A stretch of DNA of 64,000 nucleotides from Actinocorallia populi (GCF_002995495.1 NZ_PVZV01000002.1:868001-932000); one strand, 5' to 3'; positions 43,793 to 53,247 are shown, numbered from the stretch's first letter. Notes: generated by a model not told the origin, from the sequence alone. Numbers and translations: made by a program.

Positions 43793-44653
43793 TTGCTGCG
43801 CCGTCTCCTCGTCCTGCCCGCCGTGGCCGCCGTCCTGGCCGCCTCGGCCTGCGCTCCGGCGGACAACACCGACACCGAGGCCGCTCCGTCCGCGTCCGCC
43901 GCGAACTGCGCCAAGGACAAGCTCCCGGTGAAGACCGCGGGCAAGCTGACCATCGCCACCGACACCCCCGCCTTCGAGCCGTGGTTCAAGGGCGACGACC
44001 CGGGCAACGGCGAGGGCTTCGAGGGCGCGGTGGCCTACGCCGTCGCCGAGCGGCTCGGTTTCGCCGAGGATGAGGTCGTCTGGACGAAGGTCGGCTTCGA
44101 GCAGTCCTACGCCCCCGGCGACAAGGACTTCGACTTCGACATCAACCAGATCTCCATCACCCCCGAGCGCCAGAAGGCCGTGACCTTCTCCGACGGCTAC
44201 TACACCGTGGCCCAGGGCGTGGTCACCCTGGGTGACGGGAAGTTCGCCGGGGCCACCACCAAGGAGCAGCTGAAGGACGCCAAGATCGGCGTGCAGGTCG
44301 GCACCACCTCGCTGACCGCGGTGCAGGAGCAGCTCCGGCCGGCGACCCAGCCGAGCGTCTTCAACACCCAGATCGACGTGGTCAACGCGCTGAAGAACGG
44401 GCAGGTGGACGCCGTCGTCGTCGACCTGCCCACCGCCTTCTACGTGACCGCCGCCCAGATCGAGGGCTCCAAGATCGTCGGTCAGCTCGCCGCCTCCGGC
44501 GAGGACGAGCAGTTCGGCCTGCTGCTGGAGAAGGGCAACCCCCTCGTCACCTGCCTGAACCAGGCGATCGGCGAGCTGAAGTCCGGCGGGAAGCTGCAGC
44601 AGATCACCGACCAGTGGCTGTCGGACGCGGCCGGGGCCCCCGTCCTGAAGTGA
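43793..44653 (+). CDS. Polar amino-acid ABC transporter substrate-binding lipoprotein
   Basis: A 286-residue family 3 solute-binding protein. TTG 43793 is chosen because GGAGG lies 5 nt upstream and the protein then begins with a clean lipoprotein signal (LLRRLLVLPAVAAVLAASAC); the upstream ATG 43724 would add a non-signal extension. The two-lobe domain has KLTIATDTPAFEPWF, FDFDINQISITPERQK and AKIGVQVGTTS. It captures a polar amino acid, identity unknown, for the permease and ATPase encoded next. Confidence 0.9.
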   Translation: MLRRLLVLPAVAAVLAASACAPADNTDTEAAPSASAANCAKDKLPVKTAGKLTIATDTPAFEPWFKGDDPGNGEGFEGAVAYAVAERLGFAEDEVVWTKVGFEQSYAPGDKDFDFDINQISITPERQKAVTFSDGYYTVAQGVVTLGDGKFAGATTKEQLKDAKIGVQVGTTSLTAVQEQLRPATQPSVFNTQIDVVNALKNGQVDAVVVDLPTAFYVTAAQIEGSKIVGQLAASGEDEQFGLLLEKGNPLVTCLNQAIGELKSGGKLQQITDQWLSDAAGAPVLK

Positions 44654-45513
44654 AGTCCTCATCCGAGACGGGCTGGGTCAAGAGCGAACGCCAGCTGGCC
44701 AGGGAGGCCCGGCGCCGCCGCAGGGCGGTGACCTCCGGCGTGGTCGCCGGGGTGTCCACCGCGGTGGTGCTGGGCCTGCTGGCGGTCGGGCTGACCGCCT
44801 CGCCCGGCTGGCCCAGGGTGCGGGAGACCTTCTTCTCCTGGCCGCACTTCACCGAGGCGTTCCCCGACGTGCTGGCGGGGTTCTGGACGAACGTCAAGAT
44901 CTTCCTCATCGCCGAGCCGGTCATCCTGGCGGTCGGCCTCGCGGTGGCACTGGTCCGCGGCGTGAAGACCCCGGCGTTCTTCCCGCTGCGGGCGCTGGCC
45001 GTGCTCTACACCGACGTCTTCCGCGGCATCCCGACGATCCTGCTGGTCTTCCTGGTCGGGTTCGGCGTCCCCGCGCTCAACCTGCAGGGGGTGCCCGACG
45101 ACCCGATGGTCCTGGGCGTCTTCGCCCTGATCCTGTCCTACGGCGCCTACGTCGCCGAGGTGTTCCGCTCGGGCATCGACTCGATCCACCCCAGCCAGCG
45201 CGCGGCGGCCCGTTCGCTCGGCCTCTCCCAGATGCAGTCGCTGCGCCACGTGGTGCTGCCGCAGGCCGTGCGCCGGGTCGTCCCGCCGCTGCTGAACGAC
45301 TTCGCGTCCCTGCAGAAGGACACCGCGCTGGTCTCCGTGCTCGGCGTCGTCGAGGCGCTGCGGCAGGCGCAGATCCACTCCTCCAAGACCTTCAACTACA
45401 CGCCCTACCTCGCGGCCGCCCTGCTGTTCGTGCTGCTGACCGTGCCGATGGCGCGGTTCACCGACTGGCTGGCCGCACGGGCCGAAAGCCGCCGCGCTCC
45501 CGGAGGCCGCTGA
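44650..45513 (+). CDS. Amino-acid ABC transporter permease
   Basis: A 287-residue HisM/GlnP-type permease with an additional N-terminal transmembrane segment. The EAA loop is visible as RAAARSLGLSQMQSLRHVVLPQAVRRVVPP, and DVFRGIPTILLVFLVGFG is the typical second-helix block. GTG 44650 overlaps the binding-protein stop (GTGA). Confidence 0.93.
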   Translation: MKSSSETGWVKSERQLAREARRRRRAVTSGVVAGVSTAVVLGLLAVGLTASPGWPRVRETFFSWPHFTEAFPDVLAGFWTNVKIFLIAEPVILAVGLAVALVRGVKTPAFFPLRALAVLYTDVFRGIPTILLVFLVGFGVPALNLQGVPDDPMVLGVFALILSYGAYVAEVFRSGIDSIHPSQRAAARSLGLSQMQSLRHVVLPQAVRRVVPPLLNDFASLQKDTALVSVLGVVEALRQAQIHSSKTFNYTPYLAAALLFVLLTVPMARFTDWLAARAESRRAPGGR

Positions 45514-46247
45514 TGCCGCTGCTGCAGATCGAAGGCCTGTGGAAGAGCTACCGGGGCCGTCCCGTCCTGCGCGGGGTGGACCTGGAGGTGGACCCGCACG
45601 AGGTGGTCTGCCTCATCGGGGGGTCCGGCTCCGGCAAGTCCACGCTGCTGCGCTGCGTGAACCTCCTGGAGACGGTCGACGACGGGGCGGTCTTCCTGGA
45701 CGGCCTGGAACTCACCGCCGTGGACGCCGACGAGGACGCCGTCCGCCGGAAGGTCGGCATGGTGTTCCAGCAGTTCAACCTCTTCCCGCACATGACGGTC
45801 CTGCAGAACGTCGTCCTGGCCCCCGTCAAGGTGCACGGGAAGGACCGGAGGCAGGCGCGGGCGGAGGCGCTGGAACTGCTGGGCCGCTTCGGGTTGGCCG
45901 ACAAGGCGGGGGAGTACCCCGACCGGCTGTCGGGCGGCCAGCAGCAGCGGGTGGCGATCGTCCGGGCGCTGGCCGTCCGCCCCCAGGTGCTGCTGCTGGA
46001 CGAGGTCACCTCGGCGCTCGACCCCGAACTCGTCGGGGAGGTGCTCGACATCGTCCGGGAGCTCAAGGAGCAGGGCATGACGATGATCCTGGCCACCCAC
46101 GAGATGTCCTTCGCCCGCGACATCGCCGACACCGTGTGCTTCCTGGACGGGGGAGTGCTGCTGGAGCGCGGCTCGCCGGAGCAGGTCTTCACCGATCCGA
46201 GGGAGCCGCGCACCCGCGAGTTCCTGGCCAGGACGCAGAGGCGCTGA
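45513..46247 (+). CDS. Amino-acid ABC transporter ATP-binding protein
   Basis: A 244-residue GlnQ-type ATPase: Walker A GGSGSGKST, MVFQQFNLFPHMTV, signature LSGGQQQRVAIVRAL, Walker B VLLLDEVTSALDP and switch His in ATHEMSFA. TGATG overlap with the permease. It completes a three-gene importer, and the operon faces a convergent WS/DGAT gene 3 nt later. Confidence 0.95.
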   Translation: MPLLQIEGLWKSYRGRPVLRGVDLEVDPHEVVCLIGGSGSGKSTLLRCVNLLETVDDGAVFLDGLELTAVDADEDAVRRKVGMVFQQFNLFPHMTVLQNVVLAPVKVHGKDRRQARAEALELLGRFGLADKAGEYPDRLSGGQQQRVAIVRALAVRPQVLLLDEVTSALDPELVGEVLDIVRELKEQGMTMILATHEMSFARDIADTVCFLDGGVLLERGSPEQVFTDPREPRTREFLARTQRR

Positions 46248-46250
46248 GCG

Positions 46251-47660
46251 TCATCTCCCCGCGCGCACCGGCCGCGGCCGCTTGCGGGTGTGGAGCAGTT
46301 CGTCGAACCCGGCGCGGATGCCCGCGGCGAACACCTCGATGTCGGGCTGCCCGTCGAAGTCGGCGCTCACCCCGAAGCTCAGCTTGCCGTTGTAGCTGAA
46401 GACCGCGGTCCCCACCTGGATGCCGCCGGTCAGCGGCACGTAGGGGAAGAGGTCCTCGATCCGGCGGCCGAGGACGTACAGCGGGAAGCCCGGTCCCGGC
46501 ACGTTGGTGGTGATCGTCTGCACGACCGGGTTGAACAGGCGGACGGGGATGCGGGCGCCCAGCGCCAGCAGCGCCGGGGCCACGGCCGCGTCGGTGACGC
46601 GGGTGAGCTTGGCGCCGACGGTCTCCTGGCCGGTGGCCTTGAGGTCCTCGGTCTGCTCGCGGATCAGCAGGTAGCGCTCGAGCGGGTCGGCCACGCCGAC
46701 CGGCAGGTTGACGAAGATGGCCGACACCCGGTTGTTGAGCGCCCCCCGCTCCTCCTCGGTGCGCACCGACACCGGCACCCCCGAGCGCACGACCATGTCG
46801 GAGGTGAGCACGCCCCGGCCGGCCAGCTGGTCGCGAAAGCCCCGGGTGACCGAGGCCAGCACGACGTCGTTGACGGTGCCGCCGTACCTCTTGCGGATCT
46901 TCTGCGCGTCGTCCAGCGGGACGCTCACCCACGGCCAGCGCCGGTGCGGCCCGATCGGCCCGTTGAGCACGCTGGCGGACCTGCGGGTGAACCGGGACGC
47001 CTGGCGCGCGACGCCGCCCGCGTAGTCGAGCAGGCGCGGGGCGCGGGGCAGCGAGGCGGCCAGCCGCGGCAACGACCCCACCAGCCGCAGGGGCTGCAGC
47101 GTGTTGTCGACCAGGGCCTCGCCGAGCAGCCGCAGCCGGGACGGGCCGTGGCGCGGCACCCACTCCGCGGCGGGCGGCACGGCCTGCGGGGCGTCGGGGT
47201 CGAGGTCGAACATCGAGGCGATGAGGTCCATGCCCGCCACGCCGTCGACCATGCAGTGGTGGACCTTGCCGATGAGCGCCCACCGGCCGCCCTCCAGGCC
47301 CTCGACCAGCCACAGCTCCCACAGGGGCTTGTGGGGGTCCAGGCGCTGGGCGATGATCCGGCCCGCGAGGTTGCGCAGCTGGTCGGTGCCGCCCGGCGCG
47401 GGGACGGCGGTGTGGCGCACGTGGTAGAGGATCTGGAAGTGCGGGTCGTCCACCCAGACGGGACGGCCCAGATGCAGGGGGACGGAGCGGACCCGCTGCC
47501 GGTAGCGCTCCACGGCGGGCAGCTTGGCGGCGACGAGCCTGACGAGGTCGCCGTAGGCGGGTGCGGGCCCCTCCAGGATGATCGCGGCGGCCACGTGCAG
47601 TGGCGTGTTCTCGTCCTCGATCAGGTAGAAGCTGGCGTCCAGCCCGCTCATCCGTTGCAC
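46251..47660 (-). CDS. Wax ester synthase/diacylglycerol acyltransferase (WS/DGAT)
   Basis: A 469-residue bifunctional acyltransferase. The N-terminus MQRMSGLDASFYLIEDENTPLHV is family-typical, the active-site HHxxxDG motif is KVHHCMVDGVAG, and the C-terminal NVPGP motif occurs in TTNVPGPGFPLYV. It transfers acyl groups from acyl-CoA to diacylglycerol or alcohols, making storage triacylglycerol or wax esters. GTG 47660 is used, with AAGGAGGG about 11 nt upstream. Its 5' leader contains a nested hairpin. Next to it on the same strand is an LprG–P55-type lipid export pair, which supports a shared role in triacylglycerol metabolism. Confidence 0.93.
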   Translation of the reverse strand: MQRMSGLDASFYLIEDENTPLHVAAAIILEGPAPAYGDLVRLVAAKLPAVERYRQRVRSVPLHLGRPVWVDDPHFQILYHVRHTAVPAPGGTDQLRNLAGRIIAQRLDPHKPLWELWLVEGLEGGRWALIGKVHHCMVDGVAGMDLIASMFDLDPDAPQAVPPAAEWVPRHGPSRLRLLGEALVDNTLQPLRLVGSLPRLAASLPRAPRLLDYAGGVARQASRFTRRSASVLNGPIGPHRRWPWVSVPLDDAQKIRKRYGGTVNDVVLASVTRGFRDQLAGRGVLTSDMVVRSGVPVSVRTEEERGALNNRVSAIFVNLPVGVADPLERYLLIREQTEDLKATGQETVGAKLTRVTDAAVAPALLALGARIPVRLFNPVVQTITTNVPGPGFPLYVLGRRIEDLFPYVPLTGGIQVGTAVFSYNGKLSFGVSADFDGQPDIEVFAAGIRAGFDELLHTRKRPRPVRAGR

Positions 47661-47678
47661 GATGGTCTTTCCCTCCTT

Positions 47679-47724
47679 GGCCGTAGGACGGGTAAGGAAC
47701 GTAGCGAGACAGCTACATACGGCC
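47679..47724 (-). other. Nested stem-loop in the WS/DGAT leader
   Basis: Reading the minus strand, GGCCGTA (47724–47718) pairs with TACGGCC (47685–47679), enclosing GTAGC/GCTAC (47716–47712 with 47705–47701). The outer stem ends immediately before AAGGAGGG, the ribosome-binding site. The structure could modulate translation or be a regulator-binding dyad in DNA. Confidence 0.5.
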
Positions 47725-47776
47725 AGGACTAGAAGTAATCACCCACCGTAGGACCCTGACAACGGAATGGCAGGAA

Positions 47777-49285
47777 TCAGACAGCGAGCTCCTTGGCCGG
47801 ATGCGGCAGGTCGCAAGGGGGTCTCCGGACGCCCGCGGCCACCACCGCGCCGAGCAGGCAGAGGATCGAGGTGATCAGGAAGATCTCGCGGTACTCGGTG
47901 TGCAGTGCCTCTTTCAGCCCCACCTGGTACACCTCGAACTCGGCCTTGAAATTCGGATTCCCGAAAGGCAGCGGGACCGTCAACCCGGCCGTCAATGACT
48001 GCAAACGGTGGAAACCGTAAGCCGACAGGGCAGAGATACCCAACAGCATCCCCATCATGCGGGCGACCACGACGGCGGCCGAGGCCACCCCGTGCTGCCC
48101 GGCGGGCACCAGCCGCAGGATCGCCGAGGAGACCGGGGCGATCGCCAGGCCCAGCCCGGCGCCGGCCAGCACCAGGTCCACGTCCATGCGCGGCAGCGGC
48201 CCGTAGGAGGCGGACGTCGGGTCCAGCGGCCATCCGGAGACCAGCAGGTACCCCAGGGCGGCCAGCGCCATTCCGGCCACCAGCGGCCACCGCTCGCCGT
48301 ACCGGTGGGCGACGAACCCGCCGAGGACGGCGGCGAGCGCCAGCGCGACGAGGAACCGCGACAGCAGGAACGCGCCCTCGGACGGGGTGCGCTCCAGCAG
48401 GGTCGTGGCGATCAGCTGGACGTCCACCAGGGTGACCATCAGCGCCGCCCCCGACAGCAGGCTGACCGCCAGGACGGCGAACACGGGGCTCTTGCGCACC
48501 CCGCTCAGGTCCAGCAGCCGCGCGCTCGTCCGCGACTCCCACCACCCGAACAGGACGAGCAGCACCACGCCCGCCGCGATCATCTGCGCCCCGCCGGGCG
48601 GCAGCACGCCGTTCTCCGGCTCCTCGTTGTAGGTGCCGAGGACCAGCAGCCCGAGCCCGCCGGCCAGCAGCAGCCCGCCCGGTACGTCCACCCGGCCCGG
48701 CCGCGCGGCGCCCCGGCCGGACGGGACGGCGAAGTGGACCGCGGCCATGGCCGCGAGCACCAGCGGCACGTTCACCCAGAAGATCCCGCGCCAGCCGATC
48801 AGCGCGGCCAGCCCCGCCCCGTACAGCGGGCCGAGGACGCTGCCCAGCTCCTGCACGGCGCCCACCACGCCGAGCACGACCGGGCGGTCGCGCTCGGCCC
48901 ACAGGTCGCTCGCCAGCGCCATCGTGATCGGCAGCAGCGCGCCGCCCGCCACGCCCTGCACGACCCGTCCGGCCACCAGCAGCGGGAACTGGTCGGCGAA
49001 CGCCGTGACGGCCGAGCCGATCGCGAACGCCAGCAGGCAGGCGTGCAGCACCGCGCGGCGGCCGAAGCGGTCCGACAGCTGGCCCAGCAGCGGCATCGCC
49101 GCCACGTAGCCGAGCAGGAACCCGGTGATGATGGGGGTGATGCGCTCGGGACGGTTGGCGGGGACGCCGAGGTCCTTGGCCATCTCGGTGAGCACGGTGA
49201 CGATGACGTAGGCGTCGAGCGAGGCCAGCAGGACGATGGCCCCGCCGGCCCCGATCGCCAGGCTGCGGCGGCTGCGCACGGTCAC
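47777..49285 (-). CDS. MFS multidrug/lipid transporter, P55-like
   Basis: A 502-residue major facilitator with about 14 transmembrane helices (DHA2-like). The GRR motif between helices 2 and 3 is visible as [13 protein letters not shown] and the export motif C region as [14 protein letters not shown] 49285 overlaps the stop of the lipoprotein gene as GTGA. The lipoprotein–MFS pair has the gene order of mycobacterial lprG–Rv1410c (P55), which moves triacylglycerol and other lipids toward the envelope and affects drug tolerance. Function here is inferred from that synteny plus the adjacent WS/DGAT. Confidence 0.88.
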   Translation of the reverse strand: MTVRSRRSLAIGAGGAIVLLASLDAYVIVTVLTEMAKDLGVPANRPERITPIITGFLLGYVAAMPLLGQLSDRFGRRAVLHACLLAFAIGSAVTAFADQFPLLVAGRVVQGVAGGALLPITMALASDLWAERDRPVVLGVVGAVQELGSVLGPLYGAGLAALIGWRGIFWVNVPLVLAAMAAVHFAVPSGRGAARPGRVDVPGGLLLAGGLGLLVLGTYNEEPENGVLPPGGAQMIAAGVVLLVLFGWWESRTSARLLDLSGVRKSPVFAVLAVSLLSGAALMVTLVDVQLIATTLLERTPSEGAFLLSRFLVALALAAVLGGFVAHRYGERWPLVAGMALAALGYLLVSGWPLDPTSASYGPLPRMDVDLVLAGAGLGLAIAPVSSAILRLVPAGQHGVASAAVVVARMMGMLLGISALSAYGFHRLQSLTAGLTVPLPFGNPNFKAEFEVYQVGLKEALHTEYREIFLITSILCLLGAVVAAGVRRPPCDLPHPAKELAV

Positions 49286-49941
49286 TGCTTCGGCGCCTCG
49301 ATCGCCGGATTCGCGTTGAAGTCGGCGAGGGTCAGGGTCGCCGACCCGCCTTCCAGGTTCATCAGGACCTTGGTGAGCCGCTTGTCGTCCTCGTTGATCC
49401 ACACCGTGCCCTGGAGCGTCTGGGCGGTCTTGACGCCGAGCCCGGCGACGGCGGTGCCGGGCAGGGAGGCCGCGATCCGGACGGTGCCGTCCTCGCGCGC
49501 CTCGGTCTTCGCACCGGTGGCCTGGGAGAGCATGAGCGGGATGCCGCGCTCGGGGTCGAGGATGGCGGACGGGTCGAGAATGCTGGTGATCATGGACTTG
49601 CCGGTCTTCTGGTAACCGCCCGCGAGGTTGAAGTACAGGTCGGGGCCCACCAGGACGAACTTGGCCTCGATCGTCAGCCCCATCTGCACGGCGGTCACGT
49701 CGCCCTGCGCGTCGCCGTTGCGCAGCAGCTCCCCGTTCATCGCCTTGACCGGCAGCCCCGCGGGCTCGCCCTCCGTGGTCAGGGCGAACCCGACGCTGGT
49801 GACGTCCTTCATGGCCGCGGCGGACTCCCGCAGCAGGGCCTGGCCGTCGGGGAGCGGGCCGCCGGAGTCCTCCTCCGAGGAGCAGCCGGACATCAGCGCG
49901 ACGGTGAGCAGCGCCGCCAGGAGGGTGCGAAGTCGGGACAT
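49282..49941 (-). CDS. LppX/LprAFG-family lipoprotein (LprG-like)
   Basis: A 219-residue lipoprotein: signal [20 protein letters not shown] with lipobox, then an LppX/LprG-type half-barrel that binds lipid acyl chains ([23 protein letters not shown] opening and repeated amphipathic strands). In mycobacteria such proteins extract triacylglycerol or phosphatidylinositol mannosides and work with P55. TAGGCT (minus strand 49954–49949) lies 7 nt before the ATG with no Shine-Dalgarno, so the operon is likely leaderless. It is translationally coupled to the MFS gene. Confidence 0.88.
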   Translation of the reverse strand: MSRLRTLLAALLTVALMSGCSSEEDSGGPLPDGQALLRESAAAMKDVTSVGFALTTEGEPAGLPVKAMNGELLRNGDAQGDVTAVQMGLTIEAKFVLVGPDLYFNLAGGYQKTGKSMITSILDPSAILDPERGIPLMLSQATGAKTEAREDGTVRIAASLPGTAVAGLGVKTAQTLQGTVWINEDDKRLTKVLMNLEGGSATLTLADFNANPAIEAPKQ

Positions 49942-50050
49942 GGCGGTGAGCCTAGCCAGTTCGGCGCAGGAGTGGACAGACCTCGCACGCCGACTTCTCG
50001 TTCGGCCTCCAGGGGGACGACGGGAGCGGCGCGTCCCCCCACGGGGTGAT

Positions 50051-50587
50051 TCAGGGGCCCTGCACGACGGGGCGGGTGCGCAGCCCCTCGGGCAGCCGGC
50101 GGCCCGCCCGGAAGAGCTCGATGCCCAGCAGCTCGCCCGAGCGGGCGAAGTCCAGGACGGCGGCGAGCTCGCCGTGCCGGTCGCCGACCTCGATCTGCTC
50201 GACCGCCTCCTGCGCCTGGTCGAAGACCCCGGCCAGCGCGATGTAGGCGCTGTCGGAGGAGGCCTCGTGCAGCACCCGGATGCGCTGGAAGGGGGAGGGG
50301 AACCCCAGGTCCGGCTCACCCCACAGGCGCAGCAGGTGGCTGCGCTCCGAACCGGTCAGCACCCCCCAGACCACCCCGTGGACCAGCTGGAGCGCCTGGA
50401 CGGAGTCCTCTCCGGCGACCTGGTACCGGCCGTCCCACTCGCCCAGGCCCTCGATCTCGTAGGGGCAGATCCACTCGCCCTGCCCCTCCGGGTCGCGGTA
50501 GGGCTGGCCGATGGAGATCACCACGTCCCGGATCCCGTCCCCGTCGTCGTCGTGCAACTGAAGCACCCGCCGTGCGATCACGTTCAC
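50051..50587 (-). CDS. Hypothetical protein with DUF2283-like C-terminus
   Basis: A 178-residue soluble protein. Its N-terminal ~110 residues (VLQLHDDDGDGIRDVVISIGQPYRDPEGQGEWICPYEIEGLG) look like a small immunity-protein-like fold, and the C-terminal ~60 residues (SAYIALAGV…VLDFARSGELLGIELF) resemble DUF2283. I do not recognise a function. GTG 50587 is the start. It is transcribed in the direction of lprG but 109 nt away, so probably separately. Confidence 0.6.
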   Translation of the reverse strand: MNVIARRVLQLHDDDGDGIRDVVISIGQPYRDPEGQGEWICPYEIEGLGEWDGRYQVAGEDSVQALQLVHGVVWGVLTGSERSHLLRLWGEPDLGFPSPFQRIRVLHEASSDSAYIALAGVFDQAQEAVEQIEVGDRHGELAAVLDFARSGELLGIELFRAGRRLPEGLRTRPVVQGP

Positions 50588-50786
50588 AGGGTCGATCTAC
50601 CGCGTTGTCCCCAGCGGGAAACGACGGGGATGCCGACCAGTGCAGAGGAATACCCGCAGCCGACCCGGGCTCGATCCGCGCTTGGTGACCGACCCGCCAC
50701 GGGAGGGCGGATCCGGCGCCCCGGCGCAGGCTCCGGCAGGGCTGAAACCCGGTCGAATCGGGTAGGCAGGCAGGTGGGAGAGAGAG

Positions 50787-50860
50787 TGGGGCGGGTGGGG
50801 CTCGAACCCACGACCGGCGGATTATGAGTCCGCTGCTCTGACCGGCTGAGCTACCGCCCC
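50787..50860 (-). tRNA. tRNA with CAT anticodon (tRNA-Ile2 probable, or elongator tRNA-Met)
   Basis: A 74-nt cloverleaf on the minus strand: acceptor GGGGCGG/CCGCCCC with discriminator A, D-arm GCTC…GAGC, anticodon loop CTCATAA, T-loop TTCGAGC; CCA not encoded. CAT can be initiator Met, elongator Met or lysidine-modified Ile2. The C1–A72-type initiator mismatch is absent, and the variable region CGGTCGTGGG resembles Ile2 more than Met, but I cannot settle this by eye. Confidence 0.85.
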
Positions 50861-50931
50861 TGGTCTCGTACGGGGCCGGCGGGGAGAGGCCGGGGACCCG
50901 ATAAGAGAGTGTAGAGCGTGACGGGGGGACG

Positions 50932-52023
50932 GTGAACACTTCGCGGGAACTGCTGGTCGGGGTGGAGGAGGAATTCCACATCGTCGCGCTGGACAGCGGC
51001 CGGTTGACGTCCGCCTCCCCGGCGCTGCTCGAGGCGCTGCCCGGAGACAGGTACAGCGCCGAGCTCCAGGAGGCCACGATCGAGGCGCACAGCGCTCCCT
51101 GGGCGCGGCTGGAGGATCTCGCCGAGGACCTGACGGCCACCCGGAAGGCGCTCATCGGCACGGCCGGGGAGCAGGGCCTGGGCGTGCTGGCCTCGGGCAC
51201 GGCGCCGCTGTTCGACCTGGCGGACCCCGTCGTCCCGCCGCTGCCGCGCTTCCGGCGCATGCACGACCTCTACCGGCGCCTGGCCGGGGAGCAGCTGATC
51301 TGCGGGGCCCAGGTGCACGTGGACGTGCCGGACCGCGATCTGGCGGCGCGGGTGCTGCAGCGGCTGGCGCCGTGGCTGCCGGTCTTCCTCGCGCTCAGCG
51401 CCGGCTCGCCGTTCTGGCGCGAGGCCGACACCGGCTACGCCAGCTACCGCTCCGTGTTGTGGCAGCGCTGGCCGACCGCGGGGCCGCCGGGGCCCTTCGC
51501 CGGCGCCGCCGAGTACGAGGCGCTGGTGGCCGAGCTGGTGGAGCAGGGGACGATCCTCGATCCGGGCATGGTCTACTTCGACGTCCGCCCGTCCTGCCAC
51601 CTGCCCACGCTGGAGCTGCGGATCTGCGACGCCTGCCCGCGGGTGGACGACGTCGTGCTGCTGGCCGGGCTGTTTCGCGCCCTGGTCCGGCGGGAGTGCG
51701 CGGAGGAGGGCGGCTTCCGGCCGGTGCGCGGGGAGCTGCTGCGCTCGGCGACCTGGCGCGCCGCCAGGTCCGGGCTCGGCGGGACGCTGATCGATCCGGC
51801 CACGGGCCGTCCGGAGCCCGCGGGCGAGGTCGTCCGGGGGCTGCTGGCGGGGCTGCGGCCGTTCCTGGAGGAGGCGGGGGACTGGGAGCTGGTCTCCGGG
51901 CTCGCCGAGGCCCTGCTGGGCAGGGGCGACTGCGCGACCCGGCAGCGCGCCGTCTACGCCCGTTCGGGTTCGTTGCGCGAGGTCGTGGCGGTGCTGCTCG
52001 CCGAGACCGGAGGCACCGGCTGA
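50932..52023 (+). CDS. YbdK-family carboxylate-amine ligase (glutamate–cysteine ligase 2-like)
   Basis: A 363-residue GCS2-family protein. The start LLVGVEEEFHIVALDSGRL holds the conserved Glu pair for metal binding, AELQEATIEAHSAP the next acidic motif, and RPSCHLPTLELRICDACP the C-terminal substrate region. Members form amide bonds between a gamma-carboxylate and an amine using ATP; weak gamma-glutamylcysteine synthetase activity is known for E. coli YbdK. The natural product here is unknown. GTG 50932 has GGGGGGAC just upstream. It is 60 nt before an M20 amidohydrolase gene. Confidence 0.88.
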   Translation: MNTSRELLVGVEEEFHIVALDSGRLTSASPALLEALPGDRYSAELQEATIEAHSAPWARLEDLAEDLTATRKALIGTAGEQGLGVLASGTAPLFDLADPVVPPLPRFRRMHDLYRRLAGEQLICGAQVHVDVPDRDLAARVLQRLAPWLPVFLALSAGSPFWREADTGYASYRSVLWQRWPTAGPPGPFAGAAEYEALVAELVEQGTILDPGMVYFDVRPSCHLPTLELRICDACPRVDDVVLLAGLFRALVRRECAEEGGFRPVRGELLRSATWRAARSGLGGTLIDPATGRPEPAGEVVRGLLAGLRPFLEEAGDWELVSGLAEALLGRGDCATRQRAVYARSGSLREVVAVLLAETGGTG

Positions 52024-52083
52024 GGGCCGCCAGAGAGCCCAAGAAGGGGTGAAAGTACCTCTAAGGTGCAGTAAAAAGGGCGC

Positions 52084-53247
52084 ATGCCCTCCGAGCCGGA
52101 CGACATCCTTGCCCGTAAACTCCGCGCGGCCGTCGCCGACGAGATCCCCGCGGCCGTCGAACTGCGGCACCGGCTGCACGCCGACCCCCGCGTCTCCGGC
52201 CGGGAGGAGGACACCGCCCGCATGGTCGTGGCGGCCCTGGACGCCGGGCAGGGCGAGCGCGTGGCCGGTACCGGCCGCCTGCTGCGCGTCGGCGGGGCGG
52301 GGCCGGGCGTGGTGCTGCGCGCCGAACTCGACGCCCTGCCGCTGACCGAGCGGACCGGCGTGCCCTGGAGCTCGACCGGCGCGGCCATGCACGCCTGCGG
52401 CCACGACGTGCACCTCGCCGCGCTCGTCGCCGTCTGCCGCGCCGCCGCCCGGATCGGCGTGGACGTGCCGATGCTCGCCCTGCTGCAGCCCCGCGAGGAG
52501 ACCCACCCGTCCGGGGCCGAGGACGTGGTGCGCTCGGGCGTCCTGGAGGGCGCCCTGGCGGTGGTCGGCGCGCACGTCCAGCCGCGGCTGCCCGACGGGC
52601 ACGTCAGCGCCGTCCCCGGACCGGTCAACGCGGCCGCCGACGAGTTCGAGATCACGGTCACCGGGGTGGGCGGCCACGCCGGCTACCCGCACCTGACCCG
52701 CGACCCCGTCCTGGCCGTGTGCCAGGTCGTGGTGGCCCTCCAGCACCTGGCGTCCCGGCGGTTCGACCCCGTGCTCGGCGCGTCCTGCACCGTGGGGCAC
52801 ATCAGCGGCGGCAGCGCCCCCAACGTCGTCCCCGACACCGCGGTCGCGCGCGGCACCGTCCGGGTCATGCGGGACGAGGACCGCGCCGAGGCGACCCGGA
52901 TCATCACCGAGACCGCCGCGCACACCGCCGCGGCCTTCGGCTGCGCCGCCGAGACCCGCATCCACCCCCTGGAACCGGTCCTGCGCAACGACCCGGGCCT
53001 CGCCGAGCGCGCCACCGGGGTGCTCAACGGCTTCGGCATCCCGGTCGACCGGGCCTTCCGCTCCTACGGCGCCGACGACTTCTCGCACTACTGCCACCGC
53101 ACCCGCGGCCTCATGCTCTTCGTCGGCACCGGCACCGACCCGTCGGCGCCCGGCCTGCACCACCCGTCCTTCCTCCCGGCGGACGAGGTCGTCGCCCGGG
53201 TGGCCGACGCCCTGGTGGCCGGCTACACCGCGGCCGCCGCGTCCTGA
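52084..53247 (+). CDS. M20-family (M20D) amidohydrolase/peptidase
   Basis: A 387-residue zinc hydrolase of the hippurate hydrolase/IAA-amino-acid hydrolase type. AMHACGHDVHLAALV supplies metal ligands, LLQPREETHPSGAEDVV the catalytic Glu region, GGHAGYPHLTRDPV the dimerisation-domain motif and YGADDFSHY a late metal ligand. It cleaves N-acyl amino acids or small dipeptides. Being next to a carboxylate-amine ligase, it could act on the same class of conjugates; that link is inference. Confidence 0.9.
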   Translation: MPSEPDDILARKLRAAVADEIPAAVELRHRLHADPRVSGREEDTARMVVAALDAGQGERVAGTGRLLRVGGAGPGVVLRAELDALPLTERTGVPWSSTGAAMHACGHDVHLAALVAVCRAAARIGVDVPMLALLQPREETHPSGAEDVVRSGVLEGALAVVGAHVQPRLPDGHVSAVPGPVNAAADEFEITVTGVGGHAGYPHLTRDPVLAVCQVVVALQHLASRRFDPVLGASCTVGHISGGSAPNVVPDTAVARGTVRVMRDEDRAEATRIITETAAHTAAAFGCAAETRIHPLEPVLRNDPGLAERATGVLNGFGIPVDRAFRSYGADDFSHYCHRTRGLMLFVGTGTDPSAPGLHHPSFLPADEVVARVADALVAGYTAAAAS

